DNA from: Thioclava marina
GTDB taxonomy: Bacteria > Pseudomonadota > Alphaproteobacteria > Rhodobacterales > Rhodobacteraceae
Assembly: GCF_002020135.1 (NCBI RefSeq)
Contig: NZ_MPZS01000001.1
Coordinates: 620,001-684,000, forward strand
DNA: 64,000 bases
Direction of reading: 5' to 3'
Part shown: positions 18,161-26,382 of the stretch, in pieces
Numbering within the stretch: the first letter of the stretch is position 1
Layout of the letters: every line of letters starts with the position of its first letter
Program-made: the position numbers and the translations under genes
The notes under the pieces: generated by a model
The model's input: the letters and a program-made list of their open reading frames with translations, nothing else
Databases searched by the model: none
What the model was told of the DNA's origin: nothing

Positions 18161-18216
18161 TCCGATTTGCGCAATCACTTTATCAATTTGATCAAAATTA
18201 GTTCCGATTTGCGCAA
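18161..18216. promoter_or_regulatory. Divergent operator region: two 14-bp direct repeats around a palindrome
   Basis: TCCGATTTGCGCAA occurs identically at 18161-18174 and 18203-18216, start to start 42 bases, about four DNA turns. Between them lies the palindrome TTTGATCAAA (18187-18196) in AT-rich DNA. Same-face spacing fits an octameric Lrp-type regulator wrapping DNA. The first repeat overlaps the ribosome site of the regulator gene. Confidence 0.65.
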
Positions 18217-18275
18217 ATTGACAAGAGAAACCCGCGCGCCATTTCGACATCTTAAGACCAACAAGGGAGATCACG

Positions 18276-19202
18276 ATGAACCGCACCTGTTCGATTCTAG
18301 GCGCGCCCGTCCAGACCGGCGCGTCGCAGCCCGGCTGCATCATGGGACCGGCGAGCCTGCGCACGGCAGGCCTCGGCACGATCCTGACCGAGCTGGGTTG
18401 GGAAGTGAACGACCTCGGCGATCTCGCGATCGGCCCGCAGGAACCGATGGCGCATGAAAACCCCGCGATCCACGATCTGGCCGAGACCCGCGCCTGGATC
18501 GAGGTGCTTTCGCAAGCCGCCTTCGATGCCGCGCAGTCTCACGACCGCCCGATCTTCATCGGCGGCGATCACGCGCTGGCGGCGGGCACGCTGAGCGGGC
18601 TCGCGCAGCACGCAAAGGCGCTGGAGCGTCCGCTGTTCGTGCTCTGGCTCGATGCGCACCCCGACCTGCACACGCTCGCCACCACGACCAGCGGCAACCT
18701 TCACGGTACGCCCGTCGCCTATGTCACCGGCCAGCCCGATTTCGAGGCTTTCCCGCCGCTTCAGGCCACCGTGGACCCCAAGAATTTCTGCATGATGGGC
18801 ATCCGCTCGGTCGATCCGGCCGAACGCGACCGGATCAAGCAGATCGGCATGGAGGTTCATGACATGCGTTCGATCGACGAGACCGGCGTGCTGGCCCCGC
18901 TGCGCGCTTTCCTCGACCGGGTGCGCGCCGCCAATGGGCTTTTACATCTCAGCTTCGATGTGGATTTCCTCGACCCCGAGATCGCGCCCGCCGTGGGCAC
19001 CACCGTTCCGGGCGGCGCCACCTTCCGCGAGGCGCATCTGATCATGGAGGAGCTGGGCGACAGCGACCTCGTGACCTCGCTCGACATTGTCGAGCTCAAC
19101 CCTTTCCTCGATGAACGCGGCCGCACGGCGAAATTGCTGTGCGACCTTGCCGCCAGCCTCTTCGGTCGGCGCGTTCTCGACCGCATGACACGGAGCTACT
19201 GA
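18276..19202 (+). CDS. rocF: Arginase
   Basis: Hydrolyses arginine to ornithine and urea. A ureohydrolase of 308 residues with the binuclear Mn ligands in GGDHALAAG, DAHPDLHT and SFDVDFLDP. I prefer arginase over agmatinase or formimidoylglutamase because ornithine cyclodeaminase follows immediately, with its ATG overlapping the arginase stop (TGATG at 19200-19204). AAGGGAGA precedes the start. Confidence 0.92.
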   Translation: MNRTCSILGAPVQTGASQPGCIMGPASLRTAGLGTILTELGWEVNDLGDLAIGPQEPMAHENPAIHDLAETRAWIEVLSQAAFDAAQSHDRPIFIGGDHALAAGTLSGLAQHAKALERPLFVLWLDAHPDLHTLATTTSGNLHGTPVAYVTGQPDFEAFPPLQATVDPKNFCMMGIRSVDPAERDRIKQIGMEVHDMRSIDETGVLAPLRAFLDRVRAANGLLHLSFDVDFLDPEIAPAVGTTVPGGATFREAHLIMEELGDSDLVTSLDIVELNPFLDERGRTAKLLCDLAASLFGRRVLDRMTRSY

Positions 19203-20257
19203 TGGATATGACCCCGCTCGCCCCCTCGAAACTGGCGCTCGTGCCCTTCGTTTCGGTTGCCAACATGATGCGGCTGGTCAACGCGATCGGCGCCGAGCAG
19301 GTGATGCGCGACCTTGCCGCCTATATCGAGGAGGATTTTCGTCGCTGGCCCGATTTCGACAAGACCCCGCGCGTGGCGAGCCATTCGGCCGAGGGTGTGA
19401 TCGAGCTGATGCCGACGGCGGATGCCGAGAATTACGGATTCAAATATGTCAACGGCCACCCCAGGAACGGCCGTACCGGGCACCAGACCGTGACGGCCTT
19501 CGGCGTACTCTCGTCGGTCGCGACGGGCTATCCGCTCTTGATGACCGAGATGACGCTGTTGACCGCACTGCGCACCGCCGCCACCTCGGCGCTGGTCGGA
19601 AAATACCTCGCCCCGAAAGGCGCGCGCGTCATGGGGATGATCGGAAATGGTGCGCAATGCGAGTTCCAGGCGCTGGCCTTCCGCGCGATCTGCGGGATCG
19701 ACACGCTGCGGCTTTATGATATCGACCCGGCGGCGACCGAGAAGGCGGCAAAGAACCTGACCGCCGAAGGGTTCAGCGTCACCAAATGCCGCTCGGCAGA
19801 AGAGGCCGTCGAGGGCGCGCAGGTCATCACCACCTGCACCGCCGACAAGCAATATGCGACGATCCTGACCGATAACATGGTGGGCTCGGGCGTGCATATC
19901 AACGCGATCGGTGGCGACTGCCCCGGCAAGACCGAGCTGCATCGCGACATCCTCACCCGCTCGGAAATCTTCGTCGAATACCCGCCGCAGACCCGCATCG
20001 AGGGCGAGATCCAGGCGCTCGACGAGGATCATCCGGTGACCGAACTATGGAAGGTCATGCGTGGCGAGGCCGAGGGCCGTCGCGACACCAAACAGATCAC
20101 GCTGTTCGATAGCGTGGGCTTCGCGATCGAGGATTTCAGCGCGCTGCGCTACATCCATGACCGCGTGCAGGGCAGCGAATATGCGCAGATGCTCGATCTT
20201 CTGGCAGACCCCGACGATCCGCGCGATTTGTTCGGGATGCTGACGCGGGCAGGCTGA
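19202..20257 (+). CDS. ocd: Ornithine cyclodeaminase
   Basis: Converts ornithine to proline and ammonia with internal NAD recycling, so with arginase it routes arginine to proline. The 351 residues belong to the OCD/μ-crystallin family: VNGHPRNGRTGHQTV near the substrate site, the Rossmann region MGMIGNGAQCEFQALAF, and INAIGGDCPGKTELH. The start ATG overlaps the rocF stop. Members of the family can also be alanopine or tauropine dehydrogenases, but the gene pair favours the ornithine assignment. Confidence 0.92.
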   Translation: MDMTPLAPSKLALVPFVSVANMMRLVNAIGAEQVMRDLAAYIEEDFRRWPDFDKTPRVASHSAEGVIELMPTADAENYGFKYVNGHPRNGRTGHQTVTAFGVLSSVATGYPLLMTEMTLLTALRTAATSALVGKYLAPKGARVMGMIGNGAQCEFQALAFRAICGIDTLRLYDIDPAATEKAAKNLTAEGFSVTKCRSAEEAVEGAQVITTCTADKQYATILTDNMVGSGVHINAIGGDCPGKTELHRDILTRSEIFVEYPPQTRIEGEIQALDEDHPVTELWKVMRGEAEGRRDTKQITLFDSVGFAIEDFSALRYIHDRVQGSEYAQMLDLLADPDDPRDLFGMLTRAG

Positions 20258-20327
20258 GCCCCGCTTGCGCTCGGGCGCGGCGCATGGCACCGAAGGCGAA
20301 ACGGCCCATCCCAGACGAGAGCGTGAC

Positions 20328-21638
20328 ATGACCTATCAGACCCACCCCTATGCGGGCGACGGCAGCCATACCGGCAGCTATTACGCGGCATCGGCCAACC
20401 CGGCCCCGCTGCGTCCGGAAATCGTGGGGGAGGTCGAGGCCGACATCTGCGTCGTGGGCGCCGGGTTCTCAGGCCTGTCGACCGCGCTGCATCTGGCGGA
20501 AAAGGGCTACAAGGTCACTGTGGTCGAAGGCGCACGCATCGGCTGGGGCGCCTCGGGGCGCAATGGCGGGCAGATCGTCAACGGCCTGAACGCCAGCCTC
20601 GACACGATCGAGCGCCGCTATGGCAAGGACACCGCCCGGTTCGTCGCCGGTCTGGTGATGGAAGGCGGCGACATCATCCGCGAGCGCATCGCCACATACG
20701 GCATCCAGTGCGACCTGAAACACGGCAATGTCTTCGCGGGCCTGACCGGCAAGCACATGCAAGAGCTTGAAGCACGCTGGAAACTCTGGCGCAGCTACGG
20801 CATCGAAAGCCAGGAGATGCTGAGCCGCGATGAGATGCGCGAACACGCCGCCTCGGACCTCTATTCCGGGGGCATGATCGACCATAAGGGCGGCCACCTG
20901 CACCCGCTGAACCTCGCGCTTGGCGAGGCGGCGGCACTAGAAAGCCTCGGCGGCACGATCTACGAGATGTCGCCCGTCACTTCTGTCGATACGGACGCCG
21001 CTCGGCCCGTCATCAAGACCGCGAAGGGCCAGATCACCGCGAAGACGCTGGTGCTCTGTGGCAATGCCTATCTCGGCCATGTGGTGCCCACGCTGGAGCG
21101 CCGCGTGATGCCGGTCTCGACGCAGGTGATGGCGACCGAACCGCTGGGCGAAGATCGCGCCCGCGCGCTGATGCCGTCCGACGTCTGCATCGAGGACGTG
21201 CGCTATATCCTCGACTATTACCGCATGTCGGCCGACAACCACCTGCTGTTTGGCGGCGGCACCGTCTATGGCGGGGCCGACCCGAAGGACATCAAGGCGA
21301 AGCTCTGGAAGAACCTCGAAAAGGTCTTCCCGCAACTGAAGGGCGTGAAAATCGACTATGCCTGGTCGGGCAATTTCGCGCTCTCGTTCAGCCGGGTGCC
21401 GCAGATGGGGCGGATCGGGCAGAACACCTATTTCGCGCATGGCTATTCGGGGCATGGCGTGACCGGCTCGCATACCTTCGGGCGGATCCTGTCCGAGGCG
21501 ATCAACGGCGATCTGACCCGCTTCGACACTTTCGCGAAACTGCCCTGGATTCCCTTCCCCGGCGGGCGCACCTTCCGGGTGCCCTATTCGGTCGCAGGGT
21601 CGTGGTGGTATGCGCTGCGCGACAAGCTGGGGGTGTAA
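20328..21638 (+). CDS. FAD-dependent amine oxidase, PuuB-like
   Basis: A DAO-family flavoprotein of 436 residues. The FAD fingerprint is VVGAGFSGLSTALHLAEKG (about 45-63), followed by WGASGRNGGQIVNG, typical of gamma-glutamylputrescine oxidase (PuuB/OrdL) and related enzymes. Following rocF-ocd after 70 bases, it probably oxidises an arginine-derived amine or a glutamylated polyamine, but the substrate is inferred. I chose the ATG at 20328 since homology begins there. The stop codon lies inside an inverted repeat shared with the next, convergent gene. Confidence 0.8.
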   Translation: MTYQTHPYAGDGSHTGSYYAASANPAPLRPEIVGEVEADICVVGAGFSGLSTALHLAEKGYKVTVVEGARIGWGASGRNGGQIVNGLNASLDTIERRYGKDTARFVAGLVMEGGDIIRERIATYGIQCDLKHGNVFAGLTGKHMQELEARWKLWRSYGIESQEMLSRDEMREHAASDLYSGGMIDHKGGHLHPLNLALGEAAALESLGGTIYEMSPVTSVDTDAARPVIKTAKGQITAKTLVLCGNAYLGHVVPTLERRVMPVSTQVMATEPLGEDRARALMPSDVCIEDVRYILDYYRMSADNHLLFGGGTVYGGADPKDIKAKLWKNLEKVFPQLKGVKIDYAWSGNFALSFSRVPQMGRIGQNTYFAHGYSGHGVTGSHTFGRILSEAINGDLTRFDTFAKLPWIPFPGGRTFRVPYSVAGSWWYALRDKLGV

Positions 21639-21667
21639 GCCCCCTGCTGCGCGCAGGCCCGGCTTAC
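21635..21667. terminator. Inverted repeat carrying both convergent stop codons
   Basis: GTAAGCC (21635-21641) pairs with GGCTTAC (21661-21667). Each arm contains the stop codon of one flanking gene. There is no T-run, so it is a weak terminator candidate. Confidence 0.4.
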
Positions 21668-22506
21668 AGCGATATCCCGCGACGCCCGGCCAGATCGGTG
21701 AAATACTGCCATGCGACGCGGCCCGAACGCGCCCCGCGCGTGGCTTGCCATTCGATGGCCTCGGCGCGCAGCTCCTCGTCGGAAATAGCCACGTCATAGC
21801 TGTCGCAATAGCCCCGGATCATCGCGAGATATTCGTCCTGCGAACAGGGGTGGAAGCCCAGCCACAGCCCGAAACGATCCGACAGCGAGACTTTCTCTTC
21901 CACCGCCTCGGAGGGGTTGATCGCGGTCGAACGTTCGTTCTCGATCATGTCGCGCGGCATCAGGTGGCGCCGGTTCGACGTGGCATAGAGGATCACGTTC
22001 GCGGGTCGTCCCTCGATCCCGCCATCCAGCACCGCCTTGAGTGATTTGTAATGCTGGTCGTCATGGCTGAAAGAGAGGTCATCGCAGAACAGGATGAAGC
22101 GCATCTCGGGGGCCGCGCGCAGATGCGCGAGCAAACGCCCGACCGAGGGCAGATCCTCGCGCGACAGCTCCACCAGTTTCAGCGGCAGACCCTCCGCCAC
22201 TGCGGCCGCATGGGCGGCCTTCACGAGCGAGGATTTCCCCATCCCGCGTGCACCCCACAGGAGCGCATTGTTCGCCGCCGCGCCGCGCGCGAATTGCAGC
22301 GTGTTGGCCAGCAGCGTGTCGCGCGAACGGTCGATGCCGTGCAGCAGGTTCAGATCGACCCGGGCGACCTGCGCGACCGGCTCCAGCCGATCCGGCAAGG
22401 TGTGCCAGATGAAGGCGTCGGCCGTGGCGAAATCGGGCGCGGGCTGCGGCGCGGGCGAGAGACGCTCGAGCGCATGGGCGATGCGGATCAGCGCCTCGTC
22501 AGTCAT
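21664..22506 (-). CDS. DUF815-family AAA-type ATPase
   Basis: A 280-residue P-loop ATPase with Walker [10 protein letters not shown] (about 86-94) and a Walker B-like [10 protein letters not shown] (about 136-145), followed by the family signature [17 protein letters not shown]815 proteins are widespread in alphaproteobacteria and of unknown role. The ATG overlaps the tatC stop (22503-22506), so it is co-translated with the Tat export operon. Confidence 0.88.
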   Translation of the reverse strand: MTDEALIRIAHALERLSPAPQPAPDFATADAFIWHTLPDRLEPVAQVARVDLNLLHGIDRSRDTLLANTLQFARGAAANNALLWGARGMGKSSLVKAAHAAAVAEGLPLKLVELSREDLPSVGRLLAHLRAAPEMRFILFCDDLSFSHDDQHYKSLKAVLDGGIEGRPANVILYATSNRRHLMPRDMIENERSTAINPSEAVEEKVSLSDRFGLWLGFHPCSQDEYLAMIRGYCDSYDVAISDEELRAEAIEWQATRGARSGRVAWQYFTDLAGRRGISL

Positions 22507-23372
22507 GCCTTGTCGCCCTTCTCGTCTTCGTCCTCGTCATCATCCCACTCATCGGGGTCGATCCAGGTGCCCTCGGCGCGCATCCGCGCTTCGCGAGCCT
22601 TTTCGATCCGTTTCACAAGCTGGATCGAAACCTCGTAGAGGCCATAGACAACTGTGAACAAGATCACCTGAGAGATCACGTCCGGGGGCGTGGCGATCGC
22701 TGCCACGATCAGGATCGCGACGACGGCATATTTGCGCATGCTCGAAAGCCCTGCGGAGGACACGAGCCCCGCCTTGCCCATCAGCGACAGAAGCACGGGC
22801 AGCTGGAAGCAGATCCCGAAGGCCATGACGAACTTGATCGTCAGGTTCAGGTATTCCTGCACCGAGCCCTGAAAACCGATCGCGGCCATCTCGTTCGCGC
22901 CGGTGGTCGCCCCGATCTCGCCCTGCTGGAAGCCAAGGAAGAAATTGAAGGCGAGCGGCAGGATCACGTAATAGGCGAAGGCCGCGCCAAGGAAGAACAT
23001 GATCGGCGAGGCGATCAGGAAGGGCAGGAACGCGTTCTTCTCGTTGCGATAAAGCCCCGGCGCCACGAAACGCCACATCTGATAGGCGATGACCGGGAAG
23101 GCGAGCGCGAAGCCACCCAAGAAAGAGATGTTGATCGCGACGAAGAAGCCTTCCTGCAATTTGATCAGGTAGAGGCCACACTGCTCGCCGCGCGTAGCAA
23201 GCGCATGGCAGACGGGCCGGGTCAGGAAGTTGAAGATCGGGTTCCAGACCGTGTAGCAGACCACCATCGCCGCGACGAAAGCGCCGAGCGAATAGAGGAT
23301 GCGGGTGCGCAGTTCCGCCAGATGCTCGATCAGCGGGGCGGCACTGTCGTCGATCTCGTCATGATCGCTCAT
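22503..23372 (-). CDS. tatC: Sec-independent protein translocase TatC
   Basis: Core receptor of the twin-arginine translocase in the inner membrane, recognising RR signal peptides. The 289 residues start with [14 protein letters not shown], the conserved N-terminal signature, and hold six membrane helices and the FGICFQLPV segment, ending in an acidic Asp/Glu tail. It overlaps tatB by four bases and the DUF815 gene by four. Likely clients within the window are SoxB, SoxC and SoxY. Confidence 0.96.
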   Translation of the reverse strand: MSDHDEIDDSAAPLIEHLAELRTRILYSLGAFVAAMVVCYTVWNPIFNFLTRPVCHALATRGEQCGLYLIKLQEGFFVAINISFLGGFALAFPVIAYQMWRFVAPGLYRNEKNAFLPFLIASPIMFFLGAAFAYYVILPLAFNFFLGFQQGEIGATTGANEMAAIGFQGSVQEYLNLTIKFVMAFGICFQLPVLLSLMGKAGLVSSAGLSSMRKYAVVAILIVAAIATPPDVISQVILFTVVYGLYEVSIQLVKRIEKAREARMRAEGTWIDPDEWDDDEDEDEKGDKA

Positions 23373-23905
23373 GCGTCATCCTTCTTGGCGGCGGGTTTCT
23401 TCGCCGCCACCTTCTTCGCGGCCGGTTTCGTCGCCGCTTTCGTGGCGGGCTTCGCGGCTGGTTTGCTGCTCGATTTCGTTGCCGGTTTGGTCGCTTTGGG
23501 CGCGGCCTTCTTGGCAGCCGGTTTCTTCGCTGTGGTCTTGGCCTGGCTGGCCTCGGGCTTGGGCGGCGCAGCCTCCGGATCAGGCTTGAGCGCTGTAGTC
23601 TTCGAACTGTCGGAGAGCTTGGGCTCCCATTTCTCGAAACTGTCAGCCGCCTTTTCCAGCGCATCGAGGCCAAGCGATTTCTTTGACGCCAGCGATTTCA
23701 GATCGCGCACGGATCCAGCGGCCTCGTCGAGCCCGGTATCCTTCGCCGCATCCTCCATCGCCCGCGAGAACTCGCGCGCCATCGACTTTGCCTTCGCGGT
23801 AAAGCGGCCAAGCTGATGGAACATCTTGGGCAGGTCCTTCGGACCCACCACGATCAGCGCCACGACGCCAATCACCAGAAGTTCGCTCCAACCGATGTCA
23901 AACAT
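23369..23905 (-). CDS. tatB: Sec-independent protein translocase TatB with long Lys/Ala/Pro tail
   Basis: Single-span Tat component. The N terminus [26 protein letters not shown] is diagnostic of TatB, followed by an amphipathic helix. From about residue 120 the tail is a run of KPAAK/KPATK-like repeats, resembling histone H1 tails and unusual in size for TatB; total length is 178. The tail is encoded by repetitive GC-rich DNA (about 23380-23540). Confidence 0.95.
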   Translation of the reverse strand: MFDIGWSELLVIGVVALIVVGPKDLPKMFHQLGRFTAKAKSMAREFSRAMEDAAKDTGLDEAAGSVRDLKSLASKKSLGLDALEKAADSFEKWEPKLSDSSKTTALKPDPEAAPPKPEASQAKTTAKKPAAKKAAPKATKPATKSSSKPAAKPATKAATKPAAKKVAAKKPAAKKDDA

Positions 23906-23975
23906 GGGTGCTCAGGCCTCCGGCCAGATCTCTGGCGCGCCCGGGGCGTGTCCGCCCGCCTGCGCGCGCTCCGGC

Positions 23976-24197
23976 TCAGGCCTTGTCTTTTTCTTTCTCG
24001 GTCTCGGGGGTCACGTCGCGCGCGTCCTCGGCGGTCGCGTCCTCGATTTCCTTGGTGCCGTCGTTCACGCCCTTCTTGAAGGCGGTGATCCCCTTGCCGA
24101 CTTCGCCCATCAGCGACGAAATCTTGCCGCGGCCGAACAGCACGAGCACCACGACGGCGATCAGAAGAAGGCCGGGAAGGCCGATATTGTTGAGCAT
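23976..24197 (-). CDS. tatA: Sec-independent protein translocase TatA
   Basis: Pore-forming Tat subunit of 73 residues: [22 protein letters not shown] followed by [22 protein letters not shown] chose the ATG at 24197 because the TatA signature begins there; an in-frame opening 66 bases upstream adds a hydrophilic segment unlike the family. First gene of tatABC-DUF815. Confidence 0.94.
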   Translation of the reverse strand: MLNNIGLPGLLLIAVVVLVLFGRGKISSLMGEVGKGITAFKKGVNDGTKEIEDATAEDARDVTPETEKEKDKA

Positions 24198-24317
24198 TGT
24201 CTTTTCCCCTCTGGGCACGGGCCCGCCGCCCGCGTCTTTGTCAGCGTCATGTTTTAGGTCCATGCGCGGGCCAATCCTAGACCGATTCCGCCGCTCTGCG
24301 GCGCTCGGGCGCAGATT

Positions 24318-24337
24318 ACTGACAGTTCATTGTCAGT
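24318..24337. promoter_or_regulatory. Perfect palindromic operator candidate
   Basis: ACTGACA-N6-TGTCAGT, a 7-bp inverted repeat, lies in the intergenic region between tatA and the divergent HTH gene, 50 bases before that gene's ATG. It is a plausible autoregulatory site, with no direct evidence. Confidence 0.55.
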
Positions 24338-24386
24338 TGCCCCCGGCGGCGCTATGCTCGTCTCCACCCCAGCGAGAGGCGCTCCG

Positions 24387-24785
24387 ATGACCCGCGACGA
24401 GCGGTTGCAACAGATCATCGCCATCCTGCGCGACGGCAAGATGCACCGCGCGCGCGACCTCGCCGCGCGTCTCGGCGTGTCCGAGCGAACGATCTGGCGC
24501 GACATGGCCGAAATCTCGGCTTACGGCGTGCCGGTCGAGGGTGAACGCGGGGTCGGCTATATCCTGCGCCGGGCGATGGGCCTGCCGCCGCTGGTGCTCA
24601 CCAAGGAAGAGCTCGCGGCGCTCGAACACCTGCTGACACTGGCCGAAGCGGTCGAGGAGCCGCGCCTTTCCGCAGGTGCCGCGAGCCTCGCCGCGAAGAT
24701 CCGCGCCGCCCTGCCCTCGCCCCCCGCAGAGGATACCGCCGAGGACGCCGGGGAAGGTCTGGCGGGCGCGAGGGCTTCCAGCTAG
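24387..24785 (+). CDS. HTH_11/DeoR-type DNA-binding protein without effector domain
   Basis: A 132-residue protein whose N-terminal half is a helix-turn-helix of the YafY/HTH_11 type (RARDLAARLGVSERTIWRDMAEI). Relatives usually carry a C-terminal WYL ligand domain of about 200 residues; here only about 60 residues follow. The start ATG at 24387 follows GAGAGG. It is divergent from tatA across a region containing a perfect palindrome. Targets are unknown. Confidence 0.8.
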   Translation: MTRDERLQQIIAILRDGKMHRARDLAARLGVSERTIWRDMAEISAYGVPVEGERGVGYILRRAMGLPPLVLTKEELAALEHLLTLAEAVEEPRLSAGAASLAAKIRAALPSPPAEDTAEDAGEGLAGARASS

Positions 24786-24823
24786 GGTTGCAAAACCGCC
24801 CTGCCTAACGCCACGGAGACCCG

Positions 24824-25459
24824 ATGAACGGCGCCGAATACATCACCGCCTTCGTGACGCTGTTCGTCATCATCGACCCGATCGGGCTTGCGCCGGTCTT
24901 CATCGCGCTGACCTTGGGTGAAAGCCCGCGCGCACGACTGCGCATTGCCTTGCGTTCGCTCGTGATTGCGGCTGTCCTGCTGACGCTGTTTGGCATCTTC
25001 GGCGACAAGATCCTTGCCGGAATCGGCATTTCCATGCCCGCCTTCCGCATCGCGGGCGGCGTGCTTTTGTTCCTGACCGCGCTCGACATGCTGTTCGAGC
25101 GTCGTACCAAGCGGCGACAGCAACAGGGCGAGGAACACGAGGTCGAGCCCGAACACGACCCGTCCGTCTTCCCGCTGGCCACCCCCCTTCTGGCGGGCCC
25201 AGGCGCGATGGCGACGATGATCCTGCTTGCTGGCAAGGCGGAGGCCGACTGGCTGCATGTGACGATCATCATCGGCGTGATGCTGGTCGTTCTGGCCTGC
25301 GTCTTCGTGATGTTCCTGCTCGCCACCCCGATCGAGCGCGCGCTGGGGCGCACCGGAACGATGGTTGTGACGCGCCTTCTGGGGATGCTGCTGGCGGCAC
25401 TCGCGATCCAGTTCATCCTCGACGGGCTGCGTGGCGCGGGGCTGATGGGGCTGGCCTGA
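24824..25459 (+). CDS. MarC-family integral membrane protein
   Basis: A 211-residue UPF0056/MarC protein with about six membrane helices. It opens MNGAEYITAFVTLFVIIDPIG, the family signature, and contains TPLLAGPGAMATMIL. A charged loop rich in Arg, Glu and His (about 92-115) separates the two halves. The original link of MarC to antibiotic resistance was later discounted, so its transport role is unknown. Confidence 0.9.
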   Translation: MNGAEYITAFVTLFVIIDPIGLAPVFIALTLGESPRARLRIALRSLVIAAVLLTLFGIFGDKILAGIGISMPAFRIAGGVLLFLTALDMLFERRTKRRQQQGEEHEVEPEHDPSVFPLATPLLAGPGAMATMILLAGKAEADWLHVTIIIGVMLVVLACVFVMFLLATPIERALGRTGTMVVTRLLGMLLAALAIQFILDGLRGAGLMGLA

Positions 25460-25534
25460 GGCAAACCGTCCCCTGTGAAAGCGCCTCTGCGCGCCCTACA
25501 TCTTCGACAAAGAGACCCTGCGTAACGAGAGCGA

Positions 25535-26128
25535 ATGGTGGAACAGGTCATCAGCGAGAATTGGGGGCGGCTGGTCTATCTCGGCCTGCTGCTGGTCGCG
25601 GTGGGCGGCTATTTCATGCTCGAGATCCGGCACCGGCCCGGGCGCACCCTGCAACAGGCGGCGATCTGGGGACTGATCTTTCTCGGCACGCTCGCGGCGG
25701 TGGGGCTCTGGTCCGACATCCAGAAACAGGTGACGGTCCCGGAGCAGGCGGTGATGAGCGATGGCCGGATCGAGGTGCCCCAGGCCCAGGACGGGCATTA
25801 CTACCTGACCGCCGAGGTGAATGGCAAACCCGTGCGTTTCGTCGTCGACACAGGCGCAAGCCAGATCGTGCTGACCCAGCGCGATGCAGAGCGTGCCGGG
25901 ATCGACACCGGGCAGCTCGCCTATGTCGGACAGGCACGCACCGCGAACGGGCTGGTCGCCACCGCCCCGGTGCGCCTGCAGAGCTTCGATCTCGGTCCGA
26001 TCCACGATTCCAATCTGCGCGCGGTCGTCAATCGCGGCTCGATGGACACCTCGCTTCTGGGCATGACCTATCTCACTCGGTTCGCCAAGGTCGAGTTCGC
26101 CCGCGGCACGCTGATCCTCGAGCGCTGA
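25535..26128 (+). CDS. TIGR02281-type retropepsin-like aspartic protease
   Basis: A 197-residue protein with two N-terminal membrane helices (LVYLGLLLVAVGGYFML and the following AIWGLIFLGTLAAVGLW) and a periplasmic or cytosolic single-lobe aspartic protease domain carrying FVVDTGASQIVLT (about 104-116). The fold would dimerise like retropepsin. Substrate unknown. It is a single gene after marC. Confidence 0.87.
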   Translation: MVEQVISENWGRLVYLGLLLVAVGGYFMLEIRHRPGRTLQQAAIWGLIFLGTLAAVGLWSDIQKQVTVPEQAVMSDGRIEVPQAQDGHYYLTAEVNGKPVRFVVDTGASQIVLTQRDAERAGIDTGQLAYVGQARTANGLVATAPVRLQSFDLGPIHDSNLRAVVNRGSMDTSLLGMTYLTRFAKVEFARGTLILER

Positions 26129-26269
26129 TCGCAAGCTCTGGCGCGACGCGCGACCCGCAATCGCCGTGAACCTGCCTTTTTTGTGCCGCATTGTGTTAGC
26201 AATTTGTTGGCGTGCGGGGGGATACCTTCGCGAAACAGCCTCGACAGGCTTCGTCACAAGGATGGCAAG

Positions 26270-26380
26270 ATGGTTTCCTTCGACACGCTCGCCCTCGCCA
26301 TCATCGCGATTGCCCTGCTCCGCGAAGCCTATCTGCGCCTGCGTCCCGCCTCGAACCCGCCGGTCGCCAAGCGCAGCTGA
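26270..26380 (+). CDS. Possible 36-residue membrane protein
   Basis: The frame encodes MVSFDTLALAIIAIALLREA followed by a short basic tail. AAGGA lies eight bases before the ATG at 26270. One hydrophobic helix followed by Arg/Lys-rich residues fits a small single-span membrane protein. Its stop lies two bases from the convergent glycerate kinase stop. No homologue is recalled; it may be non-coding. Confidence 0.45.
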   Translation: MVSFDTLALAIIAIALLREAYLRLRPASNPPVAKRS

Positions 26381-26382
26381 AC

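Noticed and set aside
18276-19202. Agmatinase or formimidoylglutamase as alternative product
   Set aside because: Ureohydrolase motifs alone do not decide, but the overlapping ornithine cyclodeaminase gene supports arginase.
23380-23560. Tandem DNA repeat
   Set aside because: The repetitive DNA here simply encodes the Lys/Ala/Pro tail of TatB.
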